Below are positions 42,569 to 51,400 of a DNA stretch of 64,000 bases, piece after piece (positions within the stretch are counted from its first letter, which is position 1; every line of letters starts with the position of its first letter). Under the pieces are notes generated by a model, which was given only the letters and a program-made list of their open reading frames with translations, searched no databases and was not told the origin of the DNA. The stretch is from Pseudomonadota bacterium (lineage in GTDB: Bacteria > Myxococcota > Myxococcia > Myxococcales > Myxococcaceae). Where the stretch lies: assembly GCA_023426545.1 (NCBI GenBank), contig JAFAAN010000118.1, positions 1 to 64,000 of the forward strand. Reading direction: 5' to 3'. Position numbers and translations under genes: made by a program.

Positions 42569-44206
42569 GTGGCTGGCCGTTTCGAGCTGGACTTGAGCGA
42601 GCTGCTCACCTTCGAGCCTGGGGGCGGGCTCATCCACTTCGGGGGGCAGCGGGTGCTGCTGATGGACCCGGTGGCGCTGGGGCTGCTGCGCAAGGAGCTC
42701 ATCGGGTTGATGGGGATGACGGCGGCGCGAGGCACCTTCACGCGCCTGGGCTTCGCGCACGGCTGGCGCACGGCCGAGCTGATGAAGAGCGCGGTGCCCT
42801 GGAAGGACGAGTCGCTGTGGCGCCGCGCGGGCGGGCGGCTGCACACCCTCCAGGGGCAGGTCCGGGTAGAGCCGGTGGAGCGCCGGGCAGACGAGGGACC
42901 GGAGCCCTTCGCCGAGGCGCAGTGGCGCGACTCCTACGAGGCCGAGCAGCACCTGCTGCACCTGGGCCAGTCGGACCAGCCGGTGTGCTGGAGCCTCACG
43001 GGCTTCGCGTCCGGCTACATGAGCTACGTCAATGGCAAGCCCATCTACGGCACGGAGCTGCGCTGCGTGGGCAAGGGCGACGCGGCCTGCCACTACGTGG
43101 GCCGGCCCGCCGAGGAGTGGAGCACCGAGTGCGCCGAGGTGCTGCGCTTCTATGAAACGCAGTGCATGGAGGGCGTGCTGGCGCAGGTGACGGAGGCGCT
43201 GCGGCAGACGGAGCGCAAGCTGCGCGCGAAGCGGCAGTCCCTGGCGCGCGTGGGCGTGACGGAGGACCCCTCGGGCATGGTGGCGCGCTCGGAGACCATG
43301 CAGCGGGTGCTCCACCTGTCGCGGCGCGCGGCGAAGGTGGACTCCACGGTGCTCGTCACCGGCGAGAGCGGCGTGGGCAAGGAGCGCATCGCCCGCCTCA
43401 TCCACGACGAGTCCGGCCGCGCCCACAAGGCCTTCGTCGCCGTCAACTGCGCCGCCGTCACCGAGAGCCTGCTGGAGAGCGAGCTGTTCGGCCACGTGCG
43501 CGGCGCCTTCACCGGCGCCACCCATGACAGGGCGGGCCTCTTCGAGGCGGCCCATGGCGGCACCCTCCTCCTGGACGAGGTGGGCGAGGTCCCCCCGGCC
43601 ATGCAGGCGAAGCTGCTGCGCGTGCTCCAGGAGCGCGAGGTGCGCCGCGTGGGCGAGAACACCAGCCGCAAGGTGGACGTGCGGCTGGTGGCGGCCACCA
43701 ACCGCGACCTCGCGGAGGAGGTCCGCCTGGGCCGCTTCCGGCAGGACCTCTACTACCGGCTGCGCGTCATCGAGCTGAAGATTCCGCCGCTGCGCGAGCG
43801 CCGCGACGACGTGCTTCCCCTGGCGCGGCTGCTGCTCGCCGAGGCCGCGGCGCGGCTGGGCCGCAGGGTGTCCGGCCTCTCTCCCGACGCAGCGGACCAG
43901 CTGCTGCGCTACGCGTGGCCGGGCAACGTGCGCGAGCTGGGCAACGCCGTGGAGCGCGCGGTGGCGCTCTGCGAGGGCGCCCGCGTGGAGCGGGAGGACC
44001 TGCCCGAGGAGGTGCGCGCCGCGCCGCCCAGCCTGGTGCCCACCGGCGCCCCGCAGCGACTGGAGGACGTGGAGAAGCACTACATCCTCGCGGTGCTGGC
44101 CCAGAACGGCGGCAACCGCGCGCGCACCGCCGAGCAGCTCGACATCGGCGTGGCGACGCTCTACCGGAAGCTCAAGCAGTACGGCCACCTGGAGGCGGCC
44201 CACTGA
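42569..44206 (+). CDS. Sigma-54-dependent regulator with XylR_N/V4R sensor
   Basis: A 545-residue enhancer-binding protein starting at GTG after AAAGGAG. Residues about 10-100 match the XylR_N effector domain, and about 130-200 form the 4-vinyl reductase (V4R) part containing GTELRCVGKGDAACHY. The central AAA+ domain has GESGVGKE (Walker A), GAFTGATHD (sigma-54 contact loop), LLLDEVGE (Walker B) and the RLVAATNRDL sensor. The C-terminal Fis-type helix-turn-helix is NRARTAEQLDIGVATLYRKLK. The XylR/DmpR class responds directly to small aromatic effectors. It probably controls the divergent dioxygenase-YceI operon; the effector is unknown. Confidence 0.92.
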   Translation: MAGRFELDLSELLTFEPGGGLIHFGGQRVLLMDPVALGLLRKELIGLMGMTAARGTFTRLGFAHGWRTAELMKSAVPWKDESLWRRAGGRLHTLQGQVRVEPVERRADEGPEPFAEAQWRDSYEAEQHLLHLGQSDQPVCWSLTGFASGYMSYVNGKPIYGTELRCVGKGDAACHYVGRPAEEWSTECAEVLRFYETQCMEGVLAQVTEALRQTERKLRAKRQSLARVGVTEDPSGMVARSETMQRVLHLSRRAAKVDSTVLVTGESGVGKERIARLIHDESGRAHKAFVAVNCAAVTESLLESELFGHVRGAFTGATHDRAGLFEAAHGGTLLLDEVGEVPPAMQAKLLRVLQEREVRRVGENTSRKVDVRLVAATNRDLAEEVRLGRFRQDLYYRLRVIELKIPPLRERRDDVLPLARLLLAEAAARLGRRVSGLSPDAADQLLRYAWPGNVRELGNAVERAVALCEGARVEREDLPEEVRAAPPSLVPTGAPQRLEDVEKHYILAVLAQNGGNRARTAEQLDIGVATLYRKLKQYGHLEAAH

Positions 44207-44221
44207 CGCGCGGGGCGGGCG

Positions 44222-44950
44222 TCAGTTGAAGTACTGGTCCCGGTCGGGCCGGTCGTGCCGCACCACCTGCAGGTGCTTGGAGCGGCTCTTCAGCTGACGC
44301 TGCAGCCGCCAGTGCTGCAGGTGCAGCCACAGCCGGCGCGGGTTGGCGCCGCGCACATACGCGAACACCAGGCACAGGCCCAGCAGGTCCGGCACCTGCG
44401 ACCGCCAGCCCCCGGTGATGGCCGAGAGGACGACGAAGCCCGCGCCGATGCCCGCCAGCGCGTTCCCCGAGAGCGGCAGGCCCCAGAAGTTCGTCTGGCC
44501 GCGGCCGATGGTGAGCCCGTACGCCACCCACAGCACCGACGTCATCACGTTGCCGCCGAAGTAGTACGGCACCGTGGCGCCGGGGACGACCAGGGAGAGC
44601 AGCGTGGTGGCCAGGCCCGCCGTCACGGTGATGCCCAGCGCCACCTTCAGCAGGCGCTTCCCACCCCAGATGGACTCCAGGTAGCCACCGATGGACCAGG
44701 TGATGATGGCGCCGAAGATGATGCCAATCGGGCTGGACTCGATGAAGGCGTAGGACAGCGGCTGCCAGAGGTAGAGCCGCCCGAGCACGAGGTCCGGGAA
44801 CAGCAGCAGCAGGCCGCCGGACTGCGCCCTCGTGAGGTGGAACAGCGCGGAGCCGGCCACCAGCGCCACCGCCAGCTTGGACGCCATGGTCTCCAGGCCG
44901 GGCAGCCCCACTCCGCCGCCTCCGCCGCCGAAGCTCCGCATCGGTCGCAT
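44222..44950 (-). CDS. Rhomboid-fold membrane protein lacking catalytic residues
   Basis: A 242-residue membrane protein with about six hydrophobic helices. YLWQPLSYAFIESSPIGIIFGAIITWSIG and SIWGGKRLLKVAL match the conserved L1-TM2-TM3 part of the rhomboid superfamily. Where active rhomboids have GxSG, this protein has FGGNVMTSV, and the helix that should supply the catalytic His (AGIGAGFVVLSAITGG) has none. It is therefore a pseudo-rhomboid or TMEM115/DUF1751-like protein. The basic C-terminal tail (LQHWRLQRQLKSRSKHLQ) is cytoplasmic. Its stop is 15 bp from that of the convergent regulator. Confidence 0.75.
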   Translation of the reverse strand: MRPMRSFGGGGGGVGLPGLETMASKLAVALVAGSALFHLTRAQSGGLLLLFPDLVLGRLYLWQPLSYAFIESSPIGIIFGAIITWSIGGYLESIWGGKRLLKVALGITVTAGLATTLLSLVVPGATVPYYFGGNVMTSVLWVAYGLTIGRGQTNFWGLPLSGNALAGIGAGFVVLSAITGGWRSQVPDLLGLCLVFAYVRGANPRRLWLHLQHWRLQRQLKSRSKHLQVVRHDRPDRDQYFN

Positions 44951-45029
44951 TCAGTACACCATCCTCTCGTTGCTCAAGAGCCGCCCAAAGGTGGTGGAAC
45001 ACCGCTCGCTTCGCAACCCCAAACGACGA

Positions 45030-45064
45030 AGGGCGCCCCTCCCCGACCCTGGGGAGAGCGCCCT
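45030..45064. terminator. Strong hairpin, probable terminator
   Basis: AGGGCGC-CC-CTCCCC pairs with GGGGAG-A-GCGCCCT around a short loop. No U-tract follows, but the stem is long and GC-rich. It lies 39 bp after the stop of the small minus-strand gene at 45103 and ahead of the rhomboid-like gene. Confidence 0.6.
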
Positions 45065-45102
45065 CGAACACCTGCGCAGCGTCTGACGTCGCGCGCGGCC
45101 GC

Positions 45103-45300
45103 TCAGGCCTTCGCCTTGTAGAAGAGCGTGATGGTCAGACAGTGGAACTCCTTGTCGGAGGACTGCGTCACCACCCTGTCGACCACCTCGACGTTCGGGT
45201 TCTCCTTGAGCCACTTGGTGATGTTCTCACCCATGTTCTCTCGGTCACGCGCGAGCGTGGTGGAGAACACCTTGACGCCCGTGAAGCTGATAACGCCCAT
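45103..45300 (-). CDS. Small conserved-looking hypothetical protein
   Basis: A 65-residue protein of balanced composition (MGVISFTGVKVFSTT, then GENITKWLKENPNVEVVD, ending HCLTITLFYKAKA). The predicted strand-helix-strand-strand pattern suggests a small alpha/beta fold. It has less biased codon use than shadow frames and its own hairpin terminator downstream. No family recognised. Confidence 0.7.
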   Translation of the reverse strand: MGVISFTGVKVFSTTLARDRENMGENITKWLKENPNVEVVDRVVTQSSDKEFHCLTITLFYKAKA

Positions 45301-45462
45301 TCCGACCCTCGTCTAAACCAGAGATTCTGGACGTTTACCCCGAGACGATTCCGCCATCAAGAAACGGGGCCGACAATCCGGCCCTTGCACGTCCTGCGCA
45401 TCCCACCCGTGGGGTGGGTTCCCGGCCTCGTACGGGGCGCACGAGGCCGGGCTCCCGGGACG

Positions 45463-45708
45463 TCACCGGCCGGTGGCGGCCTTGCGCGCCAGGCAGGTGC
45501 CCTCGTCCTTGCAGGCCGGACCGATGCCCTCGGGGTGCGCCGTCAGGGGCGTCTTGTCGCTCTCCTCCACCCCACACACCACGCACTTGCGCTTGCGGTT
45601 GCGACGCTCCGCGCGGCGCTGCTCCGCGATGGCCTTGGCCCGCTCACGCGCCGTCTTCGCGTCCACCTCGTTGCCCATCTCGCGTCCTGGTTGGGAGTCC
45701 TGTGCCAT
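45463..45708 (-). CDS. Small basic Cys-containing protein coupled to thiolase
   Basis: An 81-residue protein. A highly charged helix (ARERAKAIAEQRRAERRNRKRK) is followed by CVVCGVEESDK and a second Cys pair (PACKDEGTC), a possible zinc ribbon. Its ATG overlaps the thiolase TGA (TGATG), so it is translationally coupled to that gene. Possibly an RNA- or ribosome-associated protein, judging only from charge. Confidence 0.65.
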   Translation of the reverse strand: MAQDSQPGREMGNEVDAKTARERAKAIAEQRRAERRNRKRKCVVCGVEESDKTPLTAHPEGIGPACKDEGTCLARKAATGR

Positions 45709-46904
45709 CAGAGCGCCTCGACGAGCACCGCGATGCCCTGGCCGCCGCCGATGCAAGCGGACCCGATACCATAGCGAGCGCCGCGGCGCTTCAGCTCGTA
45801 CACCAGGGTCGTGGTGATGCGCGCGCCGGAGGCGCCCAGCGGGTGGCCCACGGCGATGGCGCCGCCGTTGACGTTGGTGCGCTCACGCGGGAGCCCCAGC
45901 TCCTTCTCCACCGCCAGGTACTGCGGCGCGAAGGCCTCGTTGACCTCGAACAGGTCGATGTCCGACAGCTGACACTGCGCGCGCTCCAGCAGCTGGCGGA
46001 TGGCCGGCGCGGGGCCGATGCCCATGACTCTCGGATCGCACCCGGAGATGCCCCAGTTGACGAGCCGGGCAATGGGCTTCAGCCCGTGCGTCTCCACGAA
46101 GCTGCCGGTGGCCATCACCATGGAGCCCGCGCCGTCACAGATGCCGCTGGCCGCGCCGGCATGCACCACGCCGTCCTTCTTGAAGACCTTGGGCAGCTTG
46201 CGCAGGCCCTCCACCGTCGTCTCGGGGCGGTTGTGCTCGTCGCGAGACACCACCGTCTCGCCCTTCTTCGTCTTCAGCGTGACGGGGGCGATTTCGTCCT
46301 GGAAGCGGCCCGCCTCCTGCGCGGCGGCGAAGCGCTTCTGGGTGAGGACGGCGTACTCGTCCACCTGGTCCTGGGTGAGCGCGTAGTCCACCGCGAGCTG
46401 CTCGGCGGTGAGCGCCATGGCCTGGCCGGTGTAGCTGTCGGTGAGGGCCGTCCAGAGCATGTCCTCCAGGCCGCCCTTGCCCAGCGGCAGGCCCCAGCGG
46501 GCGCCGCGGATGACGTGAGGGGCCTGGCTCATGGACTCGGTGCCACCGGCCAGCACGACGGAGGCCTGCTCGGTGAGCATCATCTCCGCCGCCGTGACGA
46601 AGGCCTGGAATCCGGAGCCGCACAGCCGGTTGACGCCCAGCGCGGGGACGGGCACGGGCACGCCGGTGCGCAGGCCGACGTGGCGCGGCAGGTAGATGGC
46701 GTCGGCGCTGGTCTGCACCACGTTGCCGTAGACGACGTGCTGCACGTCCTCCGGAGACACCTTCGCCTGGGCGAGGGCCGCCTTCGCCGACTCCACGGCG
46801 AGGTCGGTGGCGCTGAGGTCCTTGAGGCTGCCCCCGTAGGTACCGAACGGGGTGCGCTTGCCGGACAGGAAGTAGATTTCCTCGTTCTTGGACACGCTCT
46901 TCAT
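45708..46904 (-). CDS. Acetyl-CoA C-acyltransferase (thiolase)
   Basis: A 398-residue thiolase. Catalytic residues: nucleophilic Cys in VNRLCGSGFQA, His in VGHPLGASGAR, and the second Cys in SACIGGGQG. GGTESMSQAP and NEAFA are the other family blocks. It interconverts acetoacetyl-CoA or longer 3-ketoacyl-CoA with acetyl-CoA, in fatty-acid degradation or mevalonate/polyhydroxyalkanoate-type routes. No beta-oxidation partners are adjacent. It is followed by a coupled small gene. Confidence 0.93.
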   Translation of the reverse strand: MKSVSKNEEIYFLSGKRTPFGTYGGSLKDLSATDLAVESAKAALAQAKVSPEDVQHVVYGNVVQTSADAIYLPRHVGLRTGVPVPVPALGVNRLCGSGFQAFVTAAEMMLTEQASVVLAGGTESMSQAPHVIRGARWGLPLGKGGLEDMLWTALTDSYTGQAMALTAEQLAVDYALTQDQVDEYAVLTQKRFAAAQEAGRFQDEIAPVTLKTKKGETVVSRDEHNRPETTVEGLRKLPKVFKKDGVVHAGAASGICDGAGSMVMATGSFVETHGLKPIARLVNWGISGCDPRVMGIGPAPAIRQLLERAQCQLSDIDLFEVNEAFAPQYLAVEKELGLPRERTNVNGGAIAVGHPLGASGARITTTLVYELKRRGARYGIGSACIGGGQGIAVLVEAL

Positions 46905-46979
46905 GGTGCTCGTCTACCTACTCTCATGGGGCGCGCGGTGCACGCACGCCGTGACGTTGTGACGTGTGGGATGGCGGCG

Positions 46980-47627
46980 TCAGGGCCCGCGCCGTCCAAA
47001 AAAGGCGCTGGCGACGATGGCAAGGGCGATGACGGTCCACAACAAACCCTGAAGGTTCTGCTTGCGGATTTCCTTGCGGCCGAGCCCCTGGCACCAGGAA
47101 CGCCCGGCCGCCACCCGGCCTTCCCAGGTGAACTCCCCGGCGGGCGTCAGCCCGTCCAGCCGGCGCAGGTGGGCGCGCAGCAGGCGCTCGGGCGGAGCGT
47201 CCTCCAGTGAACCCGACAGATAGACGCCGGGGACCTCCAGTGCGGGGCGCCGGTAGTCGGCGGTGATGACGAAGCCGCCCGAGGCCAGGGGGGTGAGGAG
47301 GTACAGCCGGGGCACGCCCCCCTGCCCCTCATGCAATGTGGCGAAGACGCGCTCGCCGGGGTGGGCCCAGTCATAGGAGCGCGCGGCCCGCTGGAGGGGC
47401 GCCTTCTCCTCATGGCTGCCCAGCGGCACGAAGCCCAGCGCCTGGAGCTGGTTGGCGCGGCCCGTCAGCTCCAGCGGCAGGTCCATCTGGTCGGCGGGGG
47501 CCTCGGGCTCCACCCGGACGCTGGACGGGAAGAGGAAGAGGATGCTGCGCCAGAGGTTCATCGACAGCAGCACCAGCGCCAGCACCAGGCCGGCGACGGC
47601 GATGCCCAGCTCGACGAGGATGTTCAT
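46980..47627 (-). CDS. Membrane protein of unknown function with two terminal helices
   Basis: A 215-residue protein. An N-terminal helix (about 4-30) and a C-terminal helix (about 192-210) enclose a soluble alpha/beta region (YDWAHPGERVFATLH, LYLLTPLASGGFVITADY). Both helices in the inner membrane would put the central domain on one side. It lies 75 bp upstream of the thiolase gene in the same direction. No family recognised. Confidence 0.65.
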   Translation of the reverse strand: MNILVELGIAVAGLVLALVLLSMNLWRSILFLFPSSVRVEPEAPADQMDLPLELTGRANQLQALGFVPLGSHEEKAPLQRAARSYDWAHPGERVFATLHEGQGGVPRLYLLTPLASGGFVITADYRRPALEVPGVYLSGSLEDAPPERLLRAHLRRLDGLTPAGEFTWEGRVAAGRSWCQGLGRKEIRKQNLQGLLWTVIALAIVASAFFGRRGP

Positions 47628-47747
47628 TCGGGGTGGACCTCCAGGCGCGTGAGGCGCCGAGAGGAGGTCAACAAGGCGGGCCGACCGGAGACCATGGCTC
47701 CGGGACCCTAGCGGAAACCGGCGCCCGCGTGCGCTGGCTTCCGCGCG

Positions 47748-48404
47748 TCAGCGCCGGGACGCGCTGGCCGGCAGGGCGCGCCAGCGCTCGACGGCCTCCG
47801 GGGTGACGGGGTCCTCGCCTCGCAGGAACCGCTCCAGGTGCCCCAGCGAGTCGACGCCGAAGAACAGCTCCCCGTCGACGAGGAAGGACGGCACGCCGAA
47901 GGCCCCGGCGGCCAGCGCCGCCTCGGTGTTGCGGCGGACCCGGTCCTTCACCTCCTGCGTCTGCGCCGCGGCGAGCAGCGCCGGGGCATCCAGCCCCGCG
48001 GCCTGGACGGCGGCGCCCACCGTCTCGGGTGTCTCCAGCCCCGGCCCGCCGCCCCAGGCGGAGGCATACAGCGCGCTCACCAGCCGGCTCCGGGCCTCCA
48101 CGTCCTCCACGGCGGCCGTCACGCGCAGCGCGAGCAGCGGATTGAAGGGGTGCGAGGGCGGCGGCGCGAAGGGCACGCCGAAGTCATGGGCGATGCGCAC
48201 CGTCTGCTTGAAGATGTAGACGCGCTTGGGCGCCACCTCCGCGGGGCCGATGTTGCCCGTCTCGTTGAGCAGCCCCGCGAGCAGCACGGGCACCGGCTCC
48301 ACGGTGCGGCCGTGGCGCGCGGCGAGGGCCGGCAGGCGCGTCCAGGCCAGGTAGGCGTACGGCGAGATGTAGTCCAGGAAGAAGCGCAGGGGCGCGTGGG
48401 CCAT
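47748..48404 (-). CDS. 2-hydroxychromene-2-carboxylate isomerase-like (DsbA/GST-kappa fold)
   Basis: A 218-residue thioredoxin-fold enzyme. FFLDYISPYAYLAWTRL contains the catalytic Ser of the HCCA-isomerase/GST-kappa family in place of the DsbA CxxC. PVLLAGLLNETGN, PSHPFNPLLALR and GVPSFLVDGELFFG, then a DSLGHLERFL end, complete the signature. It is a glutathione-dependent isomerase in naphthalene-type catabolism, but many genomic copies act on unknown substrates. Convergent or upstream genes do not clarify its role. Confidence 0.88.
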   Translation of the reverse strand: MAHAPLRFFLDYISPYAYLAWTRLPALAARHGRTVEPVPVLLAGLLNETGNIGPAEVAPKRVYIFKQTVRIAHDFGVPFAPPPSHPFNPLLALRVTAAVEDVEARSRLVSALYASAWGGGPGLETPETVGAAVQAAGLDAPALLAAAQTQEVKDRVRRNTEAALAAGAFGVPSFLVDGELFFGVDSLGHLERFLRGEDPVTPEAVERWRALPASASRR

Positions 48405-48482
48405 GGCGCCAGTCTATCGCCGCGCGCACCGGCCGTGAGGACACAGTCCCGCGCTGCGCACGGGAGCACAGCGGGCGCGGCC

Positions 48483-51400
48483 TCAAGCGCTCTGCCGGTG
48501 TTCCCCGGCCCGCCGTTGCAGCGCGCCGCGCAGGGAGCTGGCCAGCGCCAGCAGGCTGGAGGCGCGGGCGTCGGTGAAGGCCGCCTCCGCCGCCTCCAGC
48601 GCCCCCACGGCCGCCTCCGGGTCCCGCGCCCGCTCCGCCAGCGCCAGCCGCACCAGCCCCACCTGGAGCACGTTGCCCGTCAGCTCCGCCAGCGCCAGCG
48701 CGCGGCGCAGGTGCAACAGGCCCTCTTCGCCGGGCAGCAGCGCCGCCAGCGCCCGGCGGGAGAGGATTTCATCCCAGGGGTTGGCCAGCACCGGGTCCGT
48801 GGCCCGCACCAGCGCCGCCTCGGCGGCGTCCTGGGCGGCGACGAGGTTGCCCTGCTCCCGCTCGAAGCGGGACTGGTAGACGCGCAGCAGCGTCTCCATG
48901 CGGATGCCCGCCTCGCGCGCCGCCGCCAGGGCTACCGGCAGCGACTGGCGCGCCGCCGCCGCATCCTCGAAGAGCACATCCCGGCAGGCCTGGTACACCC
49001 GCAGGTGGCACTGGAGCCACCGGTCCTCCGGCAGCACCCGCGCCAGCGCCTCGGCGCGGGCCACCACCGCGGCCACGTGCTCGTGCTCGCCGCGCTCCAG
49101 GTAGTAGGGCGGCGTGAAGAGGGCCAGGTTGCGCTCCATCAGCCGGGGGTTGCCCAGCCGCCGCACCAGCTCCGTCTTCTCCGTGAAGGCCGGGACGAAG
49201 GCCGCGCCATCGCCGGTGAAGGCCGCGCGCGTCACCACCGAGAACAGGTGGAAGCCGCGCACGTCCGTGAACCCATGGGCCTCCGCCGCGGCATACCCGT
49301 CGCGCAGGGCCTGCGCGTCCAGCGGCTCGCCGCGCAGCGCCAGGTTCAGGTTCATCATGTAGCCGCCCATGCCCAGCGCCCAGGCCAGACGCCGGGGCAG
49401 CCGGCCCATCGCCTCGCGCAGCCCGCGCAGCCGCCCCAGCTGCTCGTACTGCGTCTCCAGCACCCCTGCGAAGCGGCCCGTGTACGCGCACAGCTGCGCG
49501 GGCGCCAGCAGCGTCGCGGCGCGGTACGGCGACACCTCTGGCTGCTCGTCCCGCACGCGCGCCAGCAGCTCCGCCAGCGCCTCCGTCCGCCCGACGCTGG
49601 CCAGCGCCATGGCCTGGAGGATGCGCAGCTCCGCCTGCTTCCAGAACACGTCCGAGGAGGCGGAGAACGCGTCCGCCTCGCGCTCGCGGAAGAGCGCCCT
49701 GAGGGACGCGGGGCGCTCCGGCTCCGGCGCGGCGCACGCGGCCTCCAGCGCGGCCACCGCCTGCTCGCGGCCCTCCACCAGGTCCACCGTGGCGGTCCAG
49801 TGCGCGCTCAGCTTCTGCGCGAAGACGAGCGAGGTGGGCGGGTCGCTCGAATAGCCCACCTCCACCATCGTCACCCAGATGCGCAGGAGCAGCCGGTCCC
49901 TGCCCGGGAAGTCCGGCGCGGCCTCCAGCAGCGCCGCGGCCTCCTTCAGCAGCAGCGTCGCCTCCAGCAGCGCCTGCGCCTCGATGGCGGCCCGGCCCGC
50001 GTCCAGCAGCGGGCCGATGGCCAGCTCCGGCTCCGACGAGCGCAGGTAGTGCCACCCCACCGTGCGCGACAGCTCCGGCCGCGACGAGTGCAGCGTCTGG
50101 AGCGCCAGCGCCACGCGGCCGTGCGCCACGCGCCGCTCGTCCTCCGGCGTGCTGTCGTAGACGGCCTGGTGCACGGTGTCGTGCGTGAAGACGTAGCGGC
50201 CCTCCACCTCCTGGAGGAACTGCCGCTCCACGATGCCGTCCAGGACCGCGAACAGCTCGCTCTCCGGCAGCTCCGCTAGCGCGCGGAGCATGGGCAGCTC
50301 CAGGCTCCGGCCCGCGGGCGCCAGCCGGCGCAGCAGCGATACCTGGTCGGCCGGAGCGCTGCCCAGGCGCGCGAGCACCGCGTCGTGGATGCTGGCGGGC
50401 AGCGGGCGCGTATCCAGCCCCTCCACGGTGGTCCACCGGCCCCCCACGCGCGTCAGCGCGCCCTCCTCCACCAGCGCGCGCAGGCACTCGGTGGCGAAGA
50501 AGGCGTTGCCGCCCGTCGTCTCGTGCAGCCGCCTGACAAAGGCCTCGGGGACGGCCAGGCCCGGCAGCGCCAGCTCCACCAGCGTGCGCACGTGCTCGAC
50601 GGCCAGCGGCTCCAGGTCGAGGCGGGTGGTGATTTTCTCGTCCACCGTCTGGAAGGCCAGGCTCAGGCGGCTCAGCTCGCCGGAGCGGAACGTGCCCACC
50701 ACCATGCCGCGCGTGCCGTACAGCGCGCGGATGAGGACGTTGAGCACCTCCAGCGTGGCGCTGTCCGCCCACTGGAGGTCCTCGAAGCACAGCACCAGCG
50801 TCATCCGCCGGCCCAGGGCCTGCACCCACTCGGCCAGCGCGCCGAAGAAGGCCAGCTTCTCCTCGCCCACCACGGCGTGGGGCTCACACGCGTCCGGCGT
50901 CAGCCCCGGGAGCAGCTGCCGCAGCTTCGGCGCCAGGCGCTCCATCATCTCCGCCGGCGTCAGCGGCACCAGGCCGCGAACCGCCTGGACGATGGGCGTC
51001 AGCGGCGCCTGCCCCTCCGCCCGGCACTGCCCACGGCCGAAGGGCAGCTCCGCCAGCTTCGCCTGCAGCTCGAACTCCTGGAGCAGCCGCGTCTTGCCCA
51101 CGCCCGCCGGCGCGCCGATGAGCACCGCGCGGGACTGGCCCCAGTCCGCCTCGGCCAGGCCGTTCATCAGCGCTTCCAGCTCCGCGGCGCGCCCCACCAC
51201 CTCCGGCACGTGAAGATAGCTGGAGCGCGCGGACAGCGGCTCCTCCGGCATGGGCACGCCGCTGGCGTGGCAGAGCGCCTCCATCAGCTCGCTGGCGTTC
51301 TGGAAGCGCTCGCGCGGGTCCTTGGCCAGCAGCAGCAGGATGATCTCCTCCAGCTGCGGGTCCACCGGACAAATCGTGGACGGCTTCGGCGGTGGCCGCG

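Noticed and set aside
47838..50279. 813-codon plus-strand open frame
   Set aside because: Antisense to the isomerase and the kinase-STAND gene; low-complexity Arg/Gln/His composition.
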